Origin: Phenylobacterium montanum
GTDB taxonomy: Bacteria; Pseudomonadota; Alphaproteobacteria; Caulobacterales; Caulobacteraceae
Direction of reading: 5' to 3'
NCBI RefSeq assembly: GCF_018135625.1
Contig: NZ_CP073078.1
Location: 1,116,001-1,180,000, forward strand
Length of the DNA: 64,000 nt
The notes beneath the pieces were generated by a model. The model worked only from the letters and a program-made list of their open reading frames with translations. It was not told where the DNA came from and ran no database searches. Both the position numbers and the translations under genes were made by a program. Below are positions 44,909-53,769 of this stretch, piece after piece. Each line of letters starts with the position of its first letter. Position 1 is the stretch's first letter.

Positions 44909-46779
44909 TCTTTCGCTCTTCGGTCACCAACTACCTGACCTTCCTGATCGGCGTCCTGCTTTCAGGCCTGTTCGTCGCTACGACGATTTTGGCGGTCCAG
45001 GCCTGGAACGTTCACGCCCAGGCCCTGGCCATCGCCCGCTACACCAACACCGACCGTACTTTGATCGACGCCATCGTCGCCGTCCGGGCGCAAATCCCCC
45101 AGGACGCGACCGCGCTGATCACGCAGGACGATCCGCGCGCAACAATGGATCAGGCGGGCCGAAAAGCAGGCAAGGAAGTCGCCGAAGCCCTCGCGGCGCT
45201 GCAGACGCTGAACCTGACGGACGGCGGCCGGTATGCCGCGCTGATCCGCAAGGCGCGCCAGGAGGAAGCCCAGGCGCGATCGGCCCTGTTGCTGCAGGCG
45301 GCCCGTCCCAGGGTCGAGCGCGACCTTTCCGCGGTCGACGGATGGCGGGCGGCGGTCCACCAGTCGATCGACGCCCTCGACGCGGCGTCTGTGGCGGTCA
45401 ACAACACAGTCCGGATCGACGATCCCAGAGTGGCCGAACTGGTTCAGATCCGGCGAATTTCCTGGTCCATTCGCGACAACTACGGCTTTCAGTGCTCCGC
45501 CTTGCGCGCCAGCGTGAACAGTGGGTTGCGACCCGACGCCCGGTTGCGCGAAAGCTTGGTCGGGCATCGCGCCATCTACGCCGCAGACTGGGGCGCGCTG
45601 GGCGAAATTCTCATGCGCCCGGGACTTTCCAGCGAACTCCGCCAGGACGTCGCATTGGCGCAGCGGGCGACCGGACAGGCCCAGGCCAATGTGGATTCGG
45701 TGGTCGCCAGCCTGGACGGGAACAACAGGCCCGCGATCGCTGGCGGCGACTGGACCACGCTCTGCGACAGCCCCTTCGGCTCGATCCTCGCTATCGGCCA
45801 GCAGGCGCAGGCCGAAGCCTACCGCTATGCCGACGACCTGCGCGCTGCGGCCCTGCGGAACATGCTGCTCTCGCTCTTCGGTCTCGTGCTGGTGGTCGCC
45901 TTCGGCGGCTATGCCGTGATCAACGTCCGTCGACGCCTGACCCGCCCGATGCGAGCCCTGACCGAAACCATCGCGCGCCTAAGCCGTCGGGAACTGGACG
46001 ATCCCGTCGAGGCCGCTGGCGGTCCCGACGAACTCGACAGCCTGGCCAGGGCGCTGGAAAACCTGCGGCTGAGTGAGTTGGAGGCGCGCCGACTGCAACA
46101 GGCGATGAGTCAGTTCACCGCCAACGCTTCGCACCAGATGCGCACGCCGCTCTCGATTCTGCGCGTCCATATCGCGGTGCTCTCGAAGCGCCTCCCACGC
46201 GATATCGACGCCTTCGCGTCCCTGAAGGATATCGAAGAGGCGGTCGAGCGGCTGCAGAATCTCCTGATGCAGTTGCTTGTGTTGGCCCGGGCAGACGCCG
46301 GCGAGCCGGCAAGCGCTGAGGTCGAGACCGTCGATCTGCGCGATGTGATCGAAAGCGTCATCGATCACCACACGCCCCAGGCCGCCAAGGCCGCTGTCAG
46401 CATCCATTTCGAGGGGGCGTCGTCGCCTCGCCCGGCTCACCTGAACACGACCTTGCTGGCAGAAATCCTAAAGAACCTCGTCGACAACGCCATCACCTAC
46501 AACAATCCCGGCGGATCAGTGATTGTCAGACTGACCCATGGGGATGGCCAGACGATCGTCGAGGTCGAGGACGACGGCCCTGGGATCCCGAACTCGGAAC
46601 TCGGCAGTGTCTTCCTGCGGTTCTACCGGCTGAAGCGGGATTCAGGCCGGCCTGGCAGCGGACTGGGCCTAGCGATCGTCCAGGCCGTCGCCGCCAAGCT
46701 GAAGGCCGAAATTCAAGCCGGCCCCGGCCAGGGCGGAAACGGCCTTCGCGTCCGCATCGCCCTGCCGCGGGCATCGTAA
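44905..46779 (+). CDS. Sensor histidine kinase with large periplasmic domain
   Basis: A 624-aa kinase partnered with the preceding regulator. First membrane helix about 8-31, a mostly helical periplasmic sensor of nearly 290 residues, second helix about 315-338 (MLLSLFGLVLVVAFGGYAVI), HAMP linker, HisKA with H410 in ASHQMRTPLS, then HATPase_c (NLVDNAITYN, DDGPGIP, GSGLGLAIV). Start GTG 44905 overlaps the regulator stop by 4 nt. The periplasmic domain has no obvious PAS or Cache motif and is long compared with TctE sensors. Confidence 0.92.
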   Translation: MIFRSSVTNYLTFLIGVLLSGLFVATTILAVQAWNVHAQALAIARYTNTDRTLIDAIVAVRAQIPQDATALITQDDPRATMDQAGRKAGKEVAEALAALQTLNLTDGGRYAALIRKARQEEAQARSALLLQAARPRVERDLSAVDGWRAAVHQSIDALDAASVAVNNTVRIDDPRVAELVQIRRISWSIRDNYGFQCSALRASVNSGLRPDARLRESLVGHRAIYAADWGALGEILMRPGLSSELRQDVALAQRATGQAQANVDSVVASLDGNNRPAIAGGDWTTLCDSPFGSILAIGQQAQAEAYRYADDLRAAALRNMLLSLFGLVLVVAFGGYAVINVRRRLTRPMRALTETIARLSRRELDDPVEAAGGPDELDSLARALENLRLSELEARRLQQAMSQFTANASHQMRTPLSILRVHIAVLSKRLPRDIDAFASLKDIEEAVERLQNLLMQLLVLARADAGEPASAEVETVDLRDVIESVIDHHTPQAAKAAVSIHFEGASSPRPAHLNTTLLAEILKNLVDNAITYNNPGGSVIVRLTHGDGQTIVEVEDDGPGIPNSELGSVFLRFYRLKRDSGRPGSGLGLAIVQAVAAKLKAEIQAGPGQGGNGLRVRIALPRAS

Positions 46780-47284
46780 TCGGCGGGCGGGTCGCTCTCA
46801 GGCCGGGCGAATATCTCGCGCGGCCTTGTCCGGGCAAAGCCGCATCATTGCGCGACGCCCCATAACGGGTCGCTATAGACGAACTGACCAACCCCGTTTC
46901 CGCGTTTCAACTCGTCTCGCGAGGTGATAGGCCTCCTAGCTAGGAGGCACGCGGAACAACTCCTGCCCCTCCGAAACGTTGAAGACCTGTCAACTGAACA
47001 ATGGCGGTCAAAGCGACCAACGGTACGCTTAGAGATATTTCCTGATCACCGTCACAGCGCTTCGATCCGGGTCACAGTCGGTTAAACAACTTGCTGAATA
47101 ATTCAATTCACGACCTATCGGATGGTTTTGGTTAATTAGATCGACAAGGTTCTCCCTAACGTTGAAACTTGTTTGCACTGAACGCTGGCCGCCGTACAAC
47201 TGAAAATTCGAGTCCATGGCTGCGGCCAGCGCAGCGGCGAGTGCGGCGGCCTCAGGCCCCGCGAATTGGAGATGCTCCGAGGGC
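46780..47284. other. AT-richer 505-bp intergenic region
   Basis: Noticeably lower GC than its surroundings (for example TTGCTGAATAATTCAATTCA near 47091). No gene with a ribosome site is seen; a leftward frame of up to 103 aa overlaps the following gene and lacks support. Contains the 18-bp palindrome at 46931-46948. Likely promoter space for the hydroxylase. Confidence 0.45.
46931..46948. promoter_or_regulatory. 18-bp perfect palindrome
   Basis: GCCTCCTAGCTAGGAGGC is fully self-complementary with no loop, lies 150 bp after the kinase gene and has no T-tract. Either an operator for a dimeric regulator or a cruciform/terminator element. Confidence 0.45.
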
Positions 47285-48253
47285 ATGATCGAGGGAGCGA
47301 TCAGTTGGTTCAACCAAGCGAATCCGTTCCACGGCTTCATCGCCGGAACGGGTCTGCTGGTCTATCTGATCGGGTGCCTGGCGCAGTACGCCCTCAATGC
47401 TCGTCAAGTCGGCGAGCGGATTTCGCTGTCTGGCCTGGGCCGGTTCCTGTTCCCCTGGGACAAGCTGCTGACCCATTCCACCCGGATCGACCTGTTCTTT
47501 TACGTGGTCAATCGGCTCAGCAACCACCTGCTGCTGATCACCAATGTCGTGCTGGCGGTATGGCTTTCGCACGTGCTGGCCACCTGGCCCGGCGGTGAGG
47601 CGACCGTGAGGCCAGACCTCGTCGCTCTCGTGCTCGCCTACATGCTGGCGTTCCTGCCCCGCGACCTCGCGCACTACGCGATCCATCGCCTGCATCACGA
47701 GGCGCCGTTCCTTTGGGAATTGCACAAGGTCCATCATGCGTCGACCTACCTGACGCCATTGACCACCTTGCGGACCCACCCAATCGAAGACCAGATTTTT
47801 GCGGTGGGTGAAGGCTTGGCCATGGGGGTGGCGCTCGGCCTCCTTCGCCGTCACTACGCGTTCGGTGATGGGGATATGCTGATCATCATTCCGACCGCGT
47901 ACAAGGTCGCCCAGGCGCTGGTGCTGGTGCCCCTGCAACATTCGCAGGTGCGGCTACACTTCGGGCCGCTGGATCGGGTCTTCTACAGCCCGAGCCTGCA
48001 CCAGGTGCACCACAGCTCTGAGACGCACCATTGGAACAAGAATTTCGGCGAATGCCTCTCCCTCTGGGATAGCCTGTTCGGCTCCTACCGGTCGCTCGGT
48101 TCCGATGAGGTGACGCCGGGGCTGACGGGAGATGAACATCTGGCGTACCGGACCCTGGTCGCCTGCTATTTTCGGCCGCTCGCGCGGCAGGCGCGCATGC
48201 TCCGCGGGGAACGACCGGTTGGGCCGATCGCATCGAAATCGGCTTTCCCCTGA
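47285..48253 (+). CDS. Sterol desaturase / fatty acid hydroxylase family protein
   Basis: A 322-aa membrane di-iron hydroxylase. Helices fill the first 130 residues. Histidine boxes are H-R-L-H-H, H-K-V-H-H and H-Q-V-H-H-S-S-E-T-H-H, the classic eight-His ligand set. It would hydroxylate or desaturate a lipid, hopanoid, sterol or carotenoid. ATG 47285 follows GAGGG; an upstream ATG (47216) would add 23 Ala-rich residues. Convergent with the methyltransferase gene. Confidence 0.9.
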   Translation: MIEGAISWFNQANPFHGFIAGTGLLVYLIGCLAQYALNARQVGERISLSGLGRFLFPWDKLLTHSTRIDLFFYVVNRLSNHLLLITNVVLAVWLSHVLATWPGGEATVRPDLVALVLAYMLAFLPRDLAHYAIHRLHHEAPFLWELHKVHHASTYLTPLTTLRTHPIEDQIFAVGEGLAMGVALGLLRRHYAFGDGDMLIIIPTAYKVAQALVLVPLQHSQVRLHFGPLDRVFYSPSLHQVHHSSETHHWNKNFGECLSLWDSLFGSYRSLGSDEVTPGLTGDEHLAYRTLVACYFRPLARQARMLRGERPVGPIASKSAFP

Positions 48254-48263
48254 AGCGGGATGA

Positions 48264-48366
48264 GGAGCGGCGCGAAGCGGCTTTCCGCCAGCATTCCGCT
48301 CCAAAATTTCGGAACCAATGATGCTTTATGAGTTCGGATCGGATCGATTCGAACTCGTCGCGATCT
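48264..48366. repeat. RIME-like repeat with stem-loops
   Basis: Between convergent genes. Includes GCGG-CTTT-CCGC around 48276-48288, GCATTCCGCTCCAAAATTTC, and a stem GAGTTCG (48330-48336) with CGAACTC (48350-48356), ending CGCGATCTAA. Resembles alphaproteobacterial intergenic mosaic elements and may act as a bidirectional terminator. Confidence 0.45.
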
Positions 48367-49258
48367 AAGCGTGCGCCGCAATCCAGATGTTGCTCGGGGG
48401 TCCGATCTTCATGAACAGCGCCGAGTTGCGAAGCGCACGCTCACGCGCCGGCGAAAGTTTCAGTCGCTTGATGATCCTGTCGATCAGGACATAGAACCAA
48501 AACATCCAGGCGCTCAGCACTACAACACCCTTTTTGACCACGACGGCCTGCAGCTTGCGATACCCTGCAGCGCGCAAGAGGCTTTGCATTTCCTCGTAAT
48601 CATACTCCCGCAAATGCATGAACACCGGGCGCTCCGCCTTGATCACTTTCGAAAGATCGTGGGGGCCGGTGCCAATGTGCGGCGTGTCGAAGATGTAGCG
48701 CCCACCTGGCTTCAAGATCCTGCGCGCGGCCGCAAAGTGCGCCGGCAGGTCGTCAGGGTGCAGATGTTCGAGAACCTGAGTCGAGACCACCACATCGTAG
48801 GCGGCGGCCGGCTCGAAGTTGTCGAGATTGACCCCGTCGGTCCGATGCCAGCGTATGCCGTCGACATCGGCGATATGTTTCTCGCCCCGCTCCCGAGTGA
48901 TCTCGGTGGCGGTGCAGTCATAGCCGTGGCGCACCAGAAACCGCAGCAGCATCGCCCGGCCGCTGCCGACCTCGAAAACCTTCGAGTTCGGCTTCAGTAT
49001 CTTCAGCCAGGGGGCAAAGTCCGGTGGCGTAAAGACGCCCTCGTTGAGCCAGGGCAGCTCGGCATAGAGCCGCGTATAGGCGCGCTCAAAGACCGCCCAG
49101 CGCTGTTCCGGCTCAGAGCCGAGAAGCTCCTCGGTGAGAGCGCCTTCAAGGTCCAGATGCTTCTGAACATGGTCTTGCGTAATATCTTCGCCAAGACCGT
49201 AGGTCAGCCGATAGGCGCTGACCGCCGGCTCGTCAGCGATATAGCTGATCCGATCCAC
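48365..49258 (-). CDS. Class I SAM-dependent methyltransferase
   Basis: A 297-aa methyltransferase. The AdoMet-binding motif VFEVGSGRAMLLRFL is at about residue 93, followed by the acidic T-E-I-T-R-E, then STQVLEHLHPDDL and RRILKPGGRYIFDTPH, typical of the Methyltransf_11/23 type. A C-terminal hydrophobic stretch (VVLSAWMFWFYVLIDRII) may associate with the membrane. Start GTG 49258 after GGAG. The cupin gene lies upstream on the same strand. Probably decorates a sugar or lipid for the adjoining polysaccharide locus; the substrate is unknown. Confidence 0.88.
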   Translation of the reverse strand: MDRISYIADEPAVSAYRLTYGLGEDITQDHVQKHLDLEGALTEELLGSEPEQRWAVFERAYTRLYAELPWLNEGVFTPPDFAPWLKILKPNSKVFEVGSGRAMLLRFLVRHGYDCTATEITRERGEKHIADVDGIRWHRTDGVNLDNFEPAAAYDVVVSTQVLEHLHPDDLPAHFAAARRILKPGGRYIFDTPHIGTGPHDLSKVIKAERPVFMHLREYDYEEMQSLLRAAGYRKLQAVVVKKGVVVLSAWMFWFYVLIDRIIKRLKLSPARERALRNSALFMKIGPPSNIWIAAHA

Positions 49259-49399
49259 GCTAAACTCCGCAGGGCTTTGCGAGCCGACCCCCAGTAGCAA
49301 AACAACACGCGCCCAGGATCAACCGGCCGTATGGTCGATGCTCTTCATTCGAGACGATAGATGAGTTCCCTTGCCCCGCAAAGGGTTTGCGCGGTCGGG

Positions 49400-49984
49400 T
49401 CAGGCTTCGAGACTGATCCCGAGACGGCGGCCTTTTCCGGAAAGTGCGCGACGAATGGCGTCGACCGTCCTCATCACCAGCCCAGCTGCGCGCGGCATCG
49501 GGCGACGGAAAATCGCGACCTTGCGCACGGTGTCATGCACTTCCCAACGGGCCTGACTTCCGGCCGGGAAATAGACGATGGAACCGGGGCTGATGTAGTG
49601 CGTCGCCCCGTTGGGCTCCGTGAGCGTCGCGCTTCCGCTGACAATGTGAATGGTTTCATCGACGCCGTAGAACCAGTTGAACGCCCCTGGCGTGCATTCC
49701 CAGACGACCGTGGTCGCCGTTCCGTCTTTGCTGGTCGAATGAATCAGCCGCGTGGCGACGGGATCGCCTTCCAGCACCCAATCGACCGGAATCGGCGAAG
49801 CTGTCAGACCCGCGTCGGCGTGACCGACGACCAGCAGGCCGCGGCCAGTGCTGGATCGCCCCCCGACATCACGGCCCAATCCCTCGATATGGCGGGCCTC
49901 TCCGGCCGATCGGTCGAAATTCTTCATCGATGTAAACGGCATAACATCTGCCATTGTATCCGTCGATTCCGCCGCAAGTGACAC
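49400..49984 (-). CDS. Cupin-domain protein (DUF861/EutQ-like)
   Basis: A 194-aa protein with a single beta-barrel cupin at about residues 70-165. Motif 1 region is WFYGVDETIHIVSGSATLTE and motif 2 is GSIVYFPAGSQARWEVHD, typical of the cupin_3 (DUF861) group. Metal-binding His residues are sparse, so a non-enzymatic or sugar-binding role is possible. Start GTG 49984 lies 7 nt after AGGAG. Divergent from rmlC, 338 bp apart; upstream of the methyltransferase gene. Confidence 0.8.
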   Translation of the reverse strand: MSLAAESTDTMADVMPFTSMKNFDRSAGEARHIEGLGRDVGGRSSTGRGLLVVGHADAGLTASPIPVDWVLEGDPVATRLIHSTSKDGTATTVVWECTPGAFNWFYGVDETIHIVSGSATLTEPNGATHYISPGSIVYFPAGSQARWEVHDTVRKVAIFRRPMPRAAGLVMRTVDAIRRALSGKGRRLGISLEA

Positions 49985-50322
49985 AGTTCAGCTCCTTTTG
50001 GGGCACTAGCGCCGGTTGTAGGCGCGGACATGGACGAGCCAGCAAGATCCGGGCCAGTTCCGGTCGTCGGTTCAGCTCGCCAACGACGGCCCCAGCGAAA
50101 GCCATGGCGCGGCTTGTTCCAGCTGGCGGTTTGCAGGCCACCGCTCCAAGAGATCCGGGAAGCTCAATGGCGTGGCTTTTGCAGACCAAGCGAGAGCGCG
50201 AGCGACCTGGGCGCGCACAACTTGCCCACGATCAAGCTGGCGCTTGCGCAATTCTGATTTAGTGCAGGCCGATCGTTGCTATGCTTGGAGCGGCGGCCGG
50301 GCTTTGGGGAACCATCGGGACG
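49985..50322. other. Divergent intergenic region, cupin / rmlC
   Basis: 338 bp that must contain the promoter of the rml operon. A frame continuing rmlC upstream to 50281 is rejected. No operator-like repeat is obvious. Confidence 0.4.
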
Positions 50323-50931
50323 ATGACGCGGATTGAGCGCCTGGACATGGACGGTTTGGCCCTTGTGACGCCATCGCGGTACGGCGATGAACGCGGCTAC
50401 TTTTTCGAAGCTTTTCGCGCCGAACATTTCGAAGCGCTCGAACCGGGCCTGGCCTTCGTGCAGGACAATCAGGCCTTCTCAGCCCAACAGGGTGTCGTAC
50501 GCGGTCTGCATTTCCAGATCGGTCCGGCCGCGCAGGGCAAACTCGTTCGCTGCCTGCGCGGGTCGATCCTGGATGTCGCCGTCGACATCCGGCGGGGCTC
50601 GCCGAGTTTTGGCCAGCACGTCGCCGTCACGCTTTCGGCAGAGAATGGCCGGCAATTGTGGGTCCCGCCCGGCTTCGCCCACGGCTATGCGACGCAGGAA
50701 CCGGACTGCGAGGTCTTCTACAAGGTGACTGCCTATTACGACCGCGAGCGCGAGCGCGGGCTGGCCTGGGACGATCCGGACCTGAACATCGATTGGGGCC
50801 TCGCCGGCGCCCAGGCGATCCTTTCCACGAAAGACCAGGCCCAGCCTCGCCTCGCCCAATCGCCGGCCTACTTCGACTATCGAGCTTCGGCCCTCGCCGT
50901 GGGCTTGGCCGGCGACCCGGAGGGGATCTGA
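50323..50931 (+). CDS. rmlC: dTDP-4-dehydrorhamnose 3,5-epimerase
   Basis: A 202-aa cupin epimerase, third step of dTDP-L-rhamnose synthesis. Family motifs are R-G-Y-F-F-E-A-F, the catalytic His in GVVRGLHFQ, the conserved [17 protein letters not shown] block and the Tyr segment [10 protein letters not shown]. Stop and the rmlB start overlap as ATGA/TGATG. First gene of the compact rmlCBDA operon. Confidence 0.95.
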   Translation: MTRIERLDMDGLALVTPSRYGDERGYFFEAFRAEHFEALEPGLAFVQDNQAFSAQQGVVRGLHFQIGPAAQGKLVRCLRGSILDVAVDIRRGSPSFGQHVAVTLSAENGRQLWVPPGFAHGYATQEPDCEVFYKVTAYYDRERERGLAWDDPDLNIDWGLAGAQAILSTKDQAQPRLAQSPAYFDYRASALAVGLAGDPEGI

Positions 50932-51983
50932 TGCGCATCTTCGTGACCGGCGGCGCAGGCTTCATCGGATCGGCGGTATGTCGCCACTTGATCGGCGACC
51001 TCGGCTGCGAAGTGATCGTCGTCGACAAGCTGACCTACGCGGCGAGCCTCAGCTCGCTCGCACCGGTCAGCCAAAGCCCCCTGTTTCATCTCGAAACAGT
51101 CGATATTTGCGACGAGGCGGCGATCAACGCCCTGTTCGACACTTATGATCCGGACGCGGTGATCCACCTCGCGGCGGAAAGCCATGTAGACCGGTCGATT
51201 TCCGGGGCTCGGGTCTTCGTCGACACCAACATCGTCGGGACCTTCACGCTCCTGGAGGCGGCGCGGCGACGCCTGGCCAGGGCCGAACCCGGCCGGGCGG
51301 AGCGGTTTCGCTTCATTCACGTCTCCACCGACGAGGTATTCGGGTCTCTGGGCTCTGACGGCCGCTTCACCGAAACCAGTCCCTATGATCCGAGTTCGCC
51401 CTACTCGGCCAGCAAGGCGGCTTCGGATCATCTCGCCATGGCCTGGCGCCGGACCTACGGGCTCCCGGTGATCATCACCAACTGCTCGAACAACTACGGC
51501 CCCTACCACTTCCCGGAAAAGCTCATTCCGCTGACGATCCTCTCGGCTCTGGATGGCCAGCCCCTGCCGGTCTACGGAACCGGAGAAAACGTGCGCGACT
51601 GGCTCTATGTCGAGGACCACGCCAAGGCGCTGGTCAGGGTGCTGGAGCGCGGCCGGCCGGGCGAGACCTACAATATCGGCGGCGGCAACGAGCGGCGAAA
51701 CATCGACGTGGTGCGTCGGATCTGCGCCCTGATGGATGAGATGCGTCCGCAAGGGGGGCCGCACGAGCGATTGATCACCTTCGTCACCGATCGGCCGGGG
51801 CATGACCAGCGCTACGCTATAGACGCCGCGAAGATCGAGACCGAGCTGGATTGGCGCGCCGAGGAGACCTTCGAGACCGGCATCGAGAAAACGGTCGCCT
51901 GGTATCTGTCACGGCGCGATTGGTGGGAACCGCTTCGGCGCGGTGTCTATGCGGGCGAGCGCTTGGGCCTGCTGCCGGCATGA
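50931..51983 (+). CDS. rmlB: dTDP-glucose 4,6-dehydratase
   Basis: A 350-aa extended SDR enzyme converting dTDP-glucose to dTDP-4-keto-6-deoxyglucose. NAD motif GGAGFIG at residues 7-13; active-site S-T-D-E-V-F-G; Y-S-A-S-K-A-A providing the YxxxK pair; and [14 protein letters not shown] 50931 shares its A with the rmlC stop and has GGAGGGG upstream, implying translational coupling. Confidence 0.96.
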   Translation: MRIFVTGGAGFIGSAVCRHLIGDLGCEVIVVDKLTYAASLSSLAPVSQSPLFHLETVDICDEAAINALFDTYDPDAVIHLAAESHVDRSISGARVFVDTNIVGTFTLLEAARRRLARAEPGRAERFRFIHVSTDEVFGSLGSDGRFTETSPYDPSSPYSASKAASDHLAMAWRRTYGLPVIITNCSNNYGPYHFPEKLIPLTILSALDGQPLPVYGTGENVRDWLYVEDHAKALVRVLERGRPGETYNIGGGNERRNIDVVRRICALMDEMRPQGGPHERLITFVTDRPGHDQRYAIDAAKIETELDWRAEETFETGIEKTVAWYLSRRDWWEPLRRGVYAGERLGLLPA

Positions 51984-52897
51984 AGCCTCGGCTGCTCGTG
52001 ATCGGGGCGCAGGGCCAGGTGGCGACGAGCCTGAGGCAGGCCGCCGCGCGCTACCCGAACCTGACTGTGATCGCCAGCGATCGGAGCCAGATCGATCTTG
52101 CGCAGCCTGAGCATATCGCAGCGTCCATCGCCGCCATCCACCCCGACATCGTCATCAATCCCGCCGCCTACACCGCCGTCGACCGCGCCGAAAGCGAACC
52201 GGACCTGGCTTTCGCGATCAATCGTGACGGCGCAGCCCAGGTGGCGCGGGCCGCCGCGGCCATCGGCGCGCCGGTCATCCATCTGTCGACCGACTATGTG
52301 TTCGATGGGACCAAGCCTTCAGCCTACGTTGAAGACGACCCGCCTGGACCGCGCAGCGTCTACGGGCGGTCCAAGCTGGCAGGCGAACTCGAGGTCGCCG
52401 CAGCCAATCCGCAGCACATCATCCTGCGCACCGCCTGGGTCTATTCGCCCTTTGGCTCCAATTTCCTGCGGACGATGGCGCGATTGGCCAGCGAGCGGGA
52501 CCTCGTGCGCGTGGTCGATGATCAGATCGGATGCCCGACCTCGGCCGACGACATCGCCGACGCCGTCCTGGCCTTGGCGGAGCGGATCGCCAGCTCGGGC
52601 TGGGATCCAGCCTTCGCCGGCGTCACCCATTTGGCCGGGCCGGACGCCATGTCATGGCGCGCGTTCGCCGAGGAAATCATGCTGGGCCTGGCTGCGCGGG
52701 GCCAACCCAGCGCCAAGGTCGAGCCGATTCCCAGCTCGGCCTATCCCACCGCCGCCGCCCGCCCCGCCAATTCCCGCCTCGCCTGCGACCGACTCGCCGA
52801 CATATTCGGCCTTCGAACCCCGCCGGCGAGCATCTCGATGGCCAGATGCCTGGACCAGCTCTTCGGACCAAAGCCCACGCTCGGAGGTCGACCTTGA
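51980..52897 (+). CDS. rmlD: dTDP-4-dehydrorhamnose reductase
   Basis: A 305-aa SDR enzyme making dTDP-L-rhamnose with NAD(P)H. N-terminal G-A-Q-G-Q-V-A, then [20 protein letters not shown] and [10 protein letters not shown] with the YxxxK pair. Overlaps rmlB by 4 bp (ATGA). The 3' end overlaps rmlA by 4 bp. Confidence 0.95.
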   Translation: MKPRLLVIGAQGQVATSLRQAAARYPNLTVIASDRSQIDLAQPEHIAASIAAIHPDIVINPAAYTAVDRAESEPDLAFAINRDGAAQVARAAAAIGAPVIHLSTDYVFDGTKPSAYVEDDPPGPRSVYGRSKLAGELEVAAANPQHIILRTAWVYSPFGSNFLRTMARLASERDLVRVVDDQIGCPTSADDIADAVLALAERIASSGWDPAFAGVTHLAGPDAMSWRAFAEEIMLGLAARGQPSAKVEPIPSSAYPTAAARPANSRLACDRLADIFGLRTPPASISMARCLDQLFGPKPTLGGRP

Positions 52898-53769
52898 AAG
52901 GAATCATTCTGGCTGGCGGCAGCGGCACGCGTCTCTATCCCATGACGCTGGTGACCTCGAAGCAGCTGATGCCGATCTATGACAAGCCGATGATCTACTA
53001 TCCGCTGTCCACCTTGATGCTGGCGGGGATACGCGACGTTCTGATCATTTCCACGCCCTCGGACCTGCCGAATTTCCAGCGCCTTCTGGGGGACGGATCG
53101 GCGCTGGGCATGAACTTCAGCTATGCCGAGCAGCCGCGCCCGGAAGGCTTGGCGCAGGCGTTCGTGATCGGGCGGACCTTCATCGGCGAGGACCGCTGCG
53201 CGCTGATCCTGGGCGACAACATCTTCTACGGCCATGGCTTGCCGCAGCGCCTGAGCGCGGCGGCCACCAGAACCGAGGGAGCCACTGTGTTCGCCTACCG
53301 CGTCGAGGATCCTCAGCGCTACGGCGTGATCGAGTTCGACCGCGATTTCCGCGCCTTGTCGATCGAGGAAAAGCCGGCCCAGCCAAAATCGAACTGGGCC
53401 GTGACGGGCCTTTACTTTTACGATGCGTCGGTCGTGGACATCGCAGCAAAGCTTCGCCCGTCTGCGCGCGGCGAGTACGAGATCACCGACGTCAACCAGG
53501 CCTATCTGGAAGCCGGACAGCTGAACGTCGAGATCATGGGGCGCGGCTTCGCCTGGCTGGATACCGGAACGCCCGACAGTCTGCTCGAAGCCGCTGAGTT
53601 CGTCAGCACACTGGAAAAGCGGCAGGGCTTCCGAATCGCCTGCCCGGAAGAAATCGCCTTCAGACAAGGCTTCATCGATGGGGAACAATTGGTGCGGCTG
53701 AGTCAGGCCATCGGCAAGTGCGACTATGCGCGCTATCTCCTGGGCGTCGCTCATGAAGCGCAGCCGTGA
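52894..53769 (+). CDS. rmlA: Glucose-1-phosphate thymidylyltransferase
   Basis: A 291-aa nucleotidyltransferase, first step of dTDP-rhamnose synthesis. Signature [20 protein letters not shown], then [27 protein letters not shown] and [19 protein letters not shown]. Begins with TTG 52894, preceded by GGAGG, overlapping the rmlD stop as TTGA. Its last 17 bp overlap the following gene. Confidence 0.96.
   Translation: MKGIILAGGSGTRLYPMTLVTSKQLMPIYDKPMIYYPLSTLMLAGIRDVLIISTPSDLPNFQRLLGDGSALGMNFSYAEQPRPEGLAQAFVIGRTFIGEDRCALILGDNIFYGHGLPQRLSAAATRTEGATVFAYRVEDPQRYGVIEFDRDFRALSIEEKPAQPKSNWAVTGLYFYDASVVDIAAKLRPSARGEYEITDVNQAYLEAGQLNVEIMGRGFAWLDTGTPDSLLEAAEFVSTLEKRQGFRIACPEEIAFRQGFIDGEQLVRLSQAIGKCDYARYLLGVAHEAQP

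Noticed and set aside
46953-46980. GGAAC...CGTT pair as an EcfG promoter
   Set aside because: The spacer is 19 nt, outside the 16-17 nt range, and no gene start follows at a suitable distance.
47029-47340. Leftward 103-aa frame overlapping the hydroxylase start
   Set aside because: No ribosome-binding site at any start. It overlaps the well-supported hydroxylase gene, and its composition reflects AT-richer intergenic DNA.
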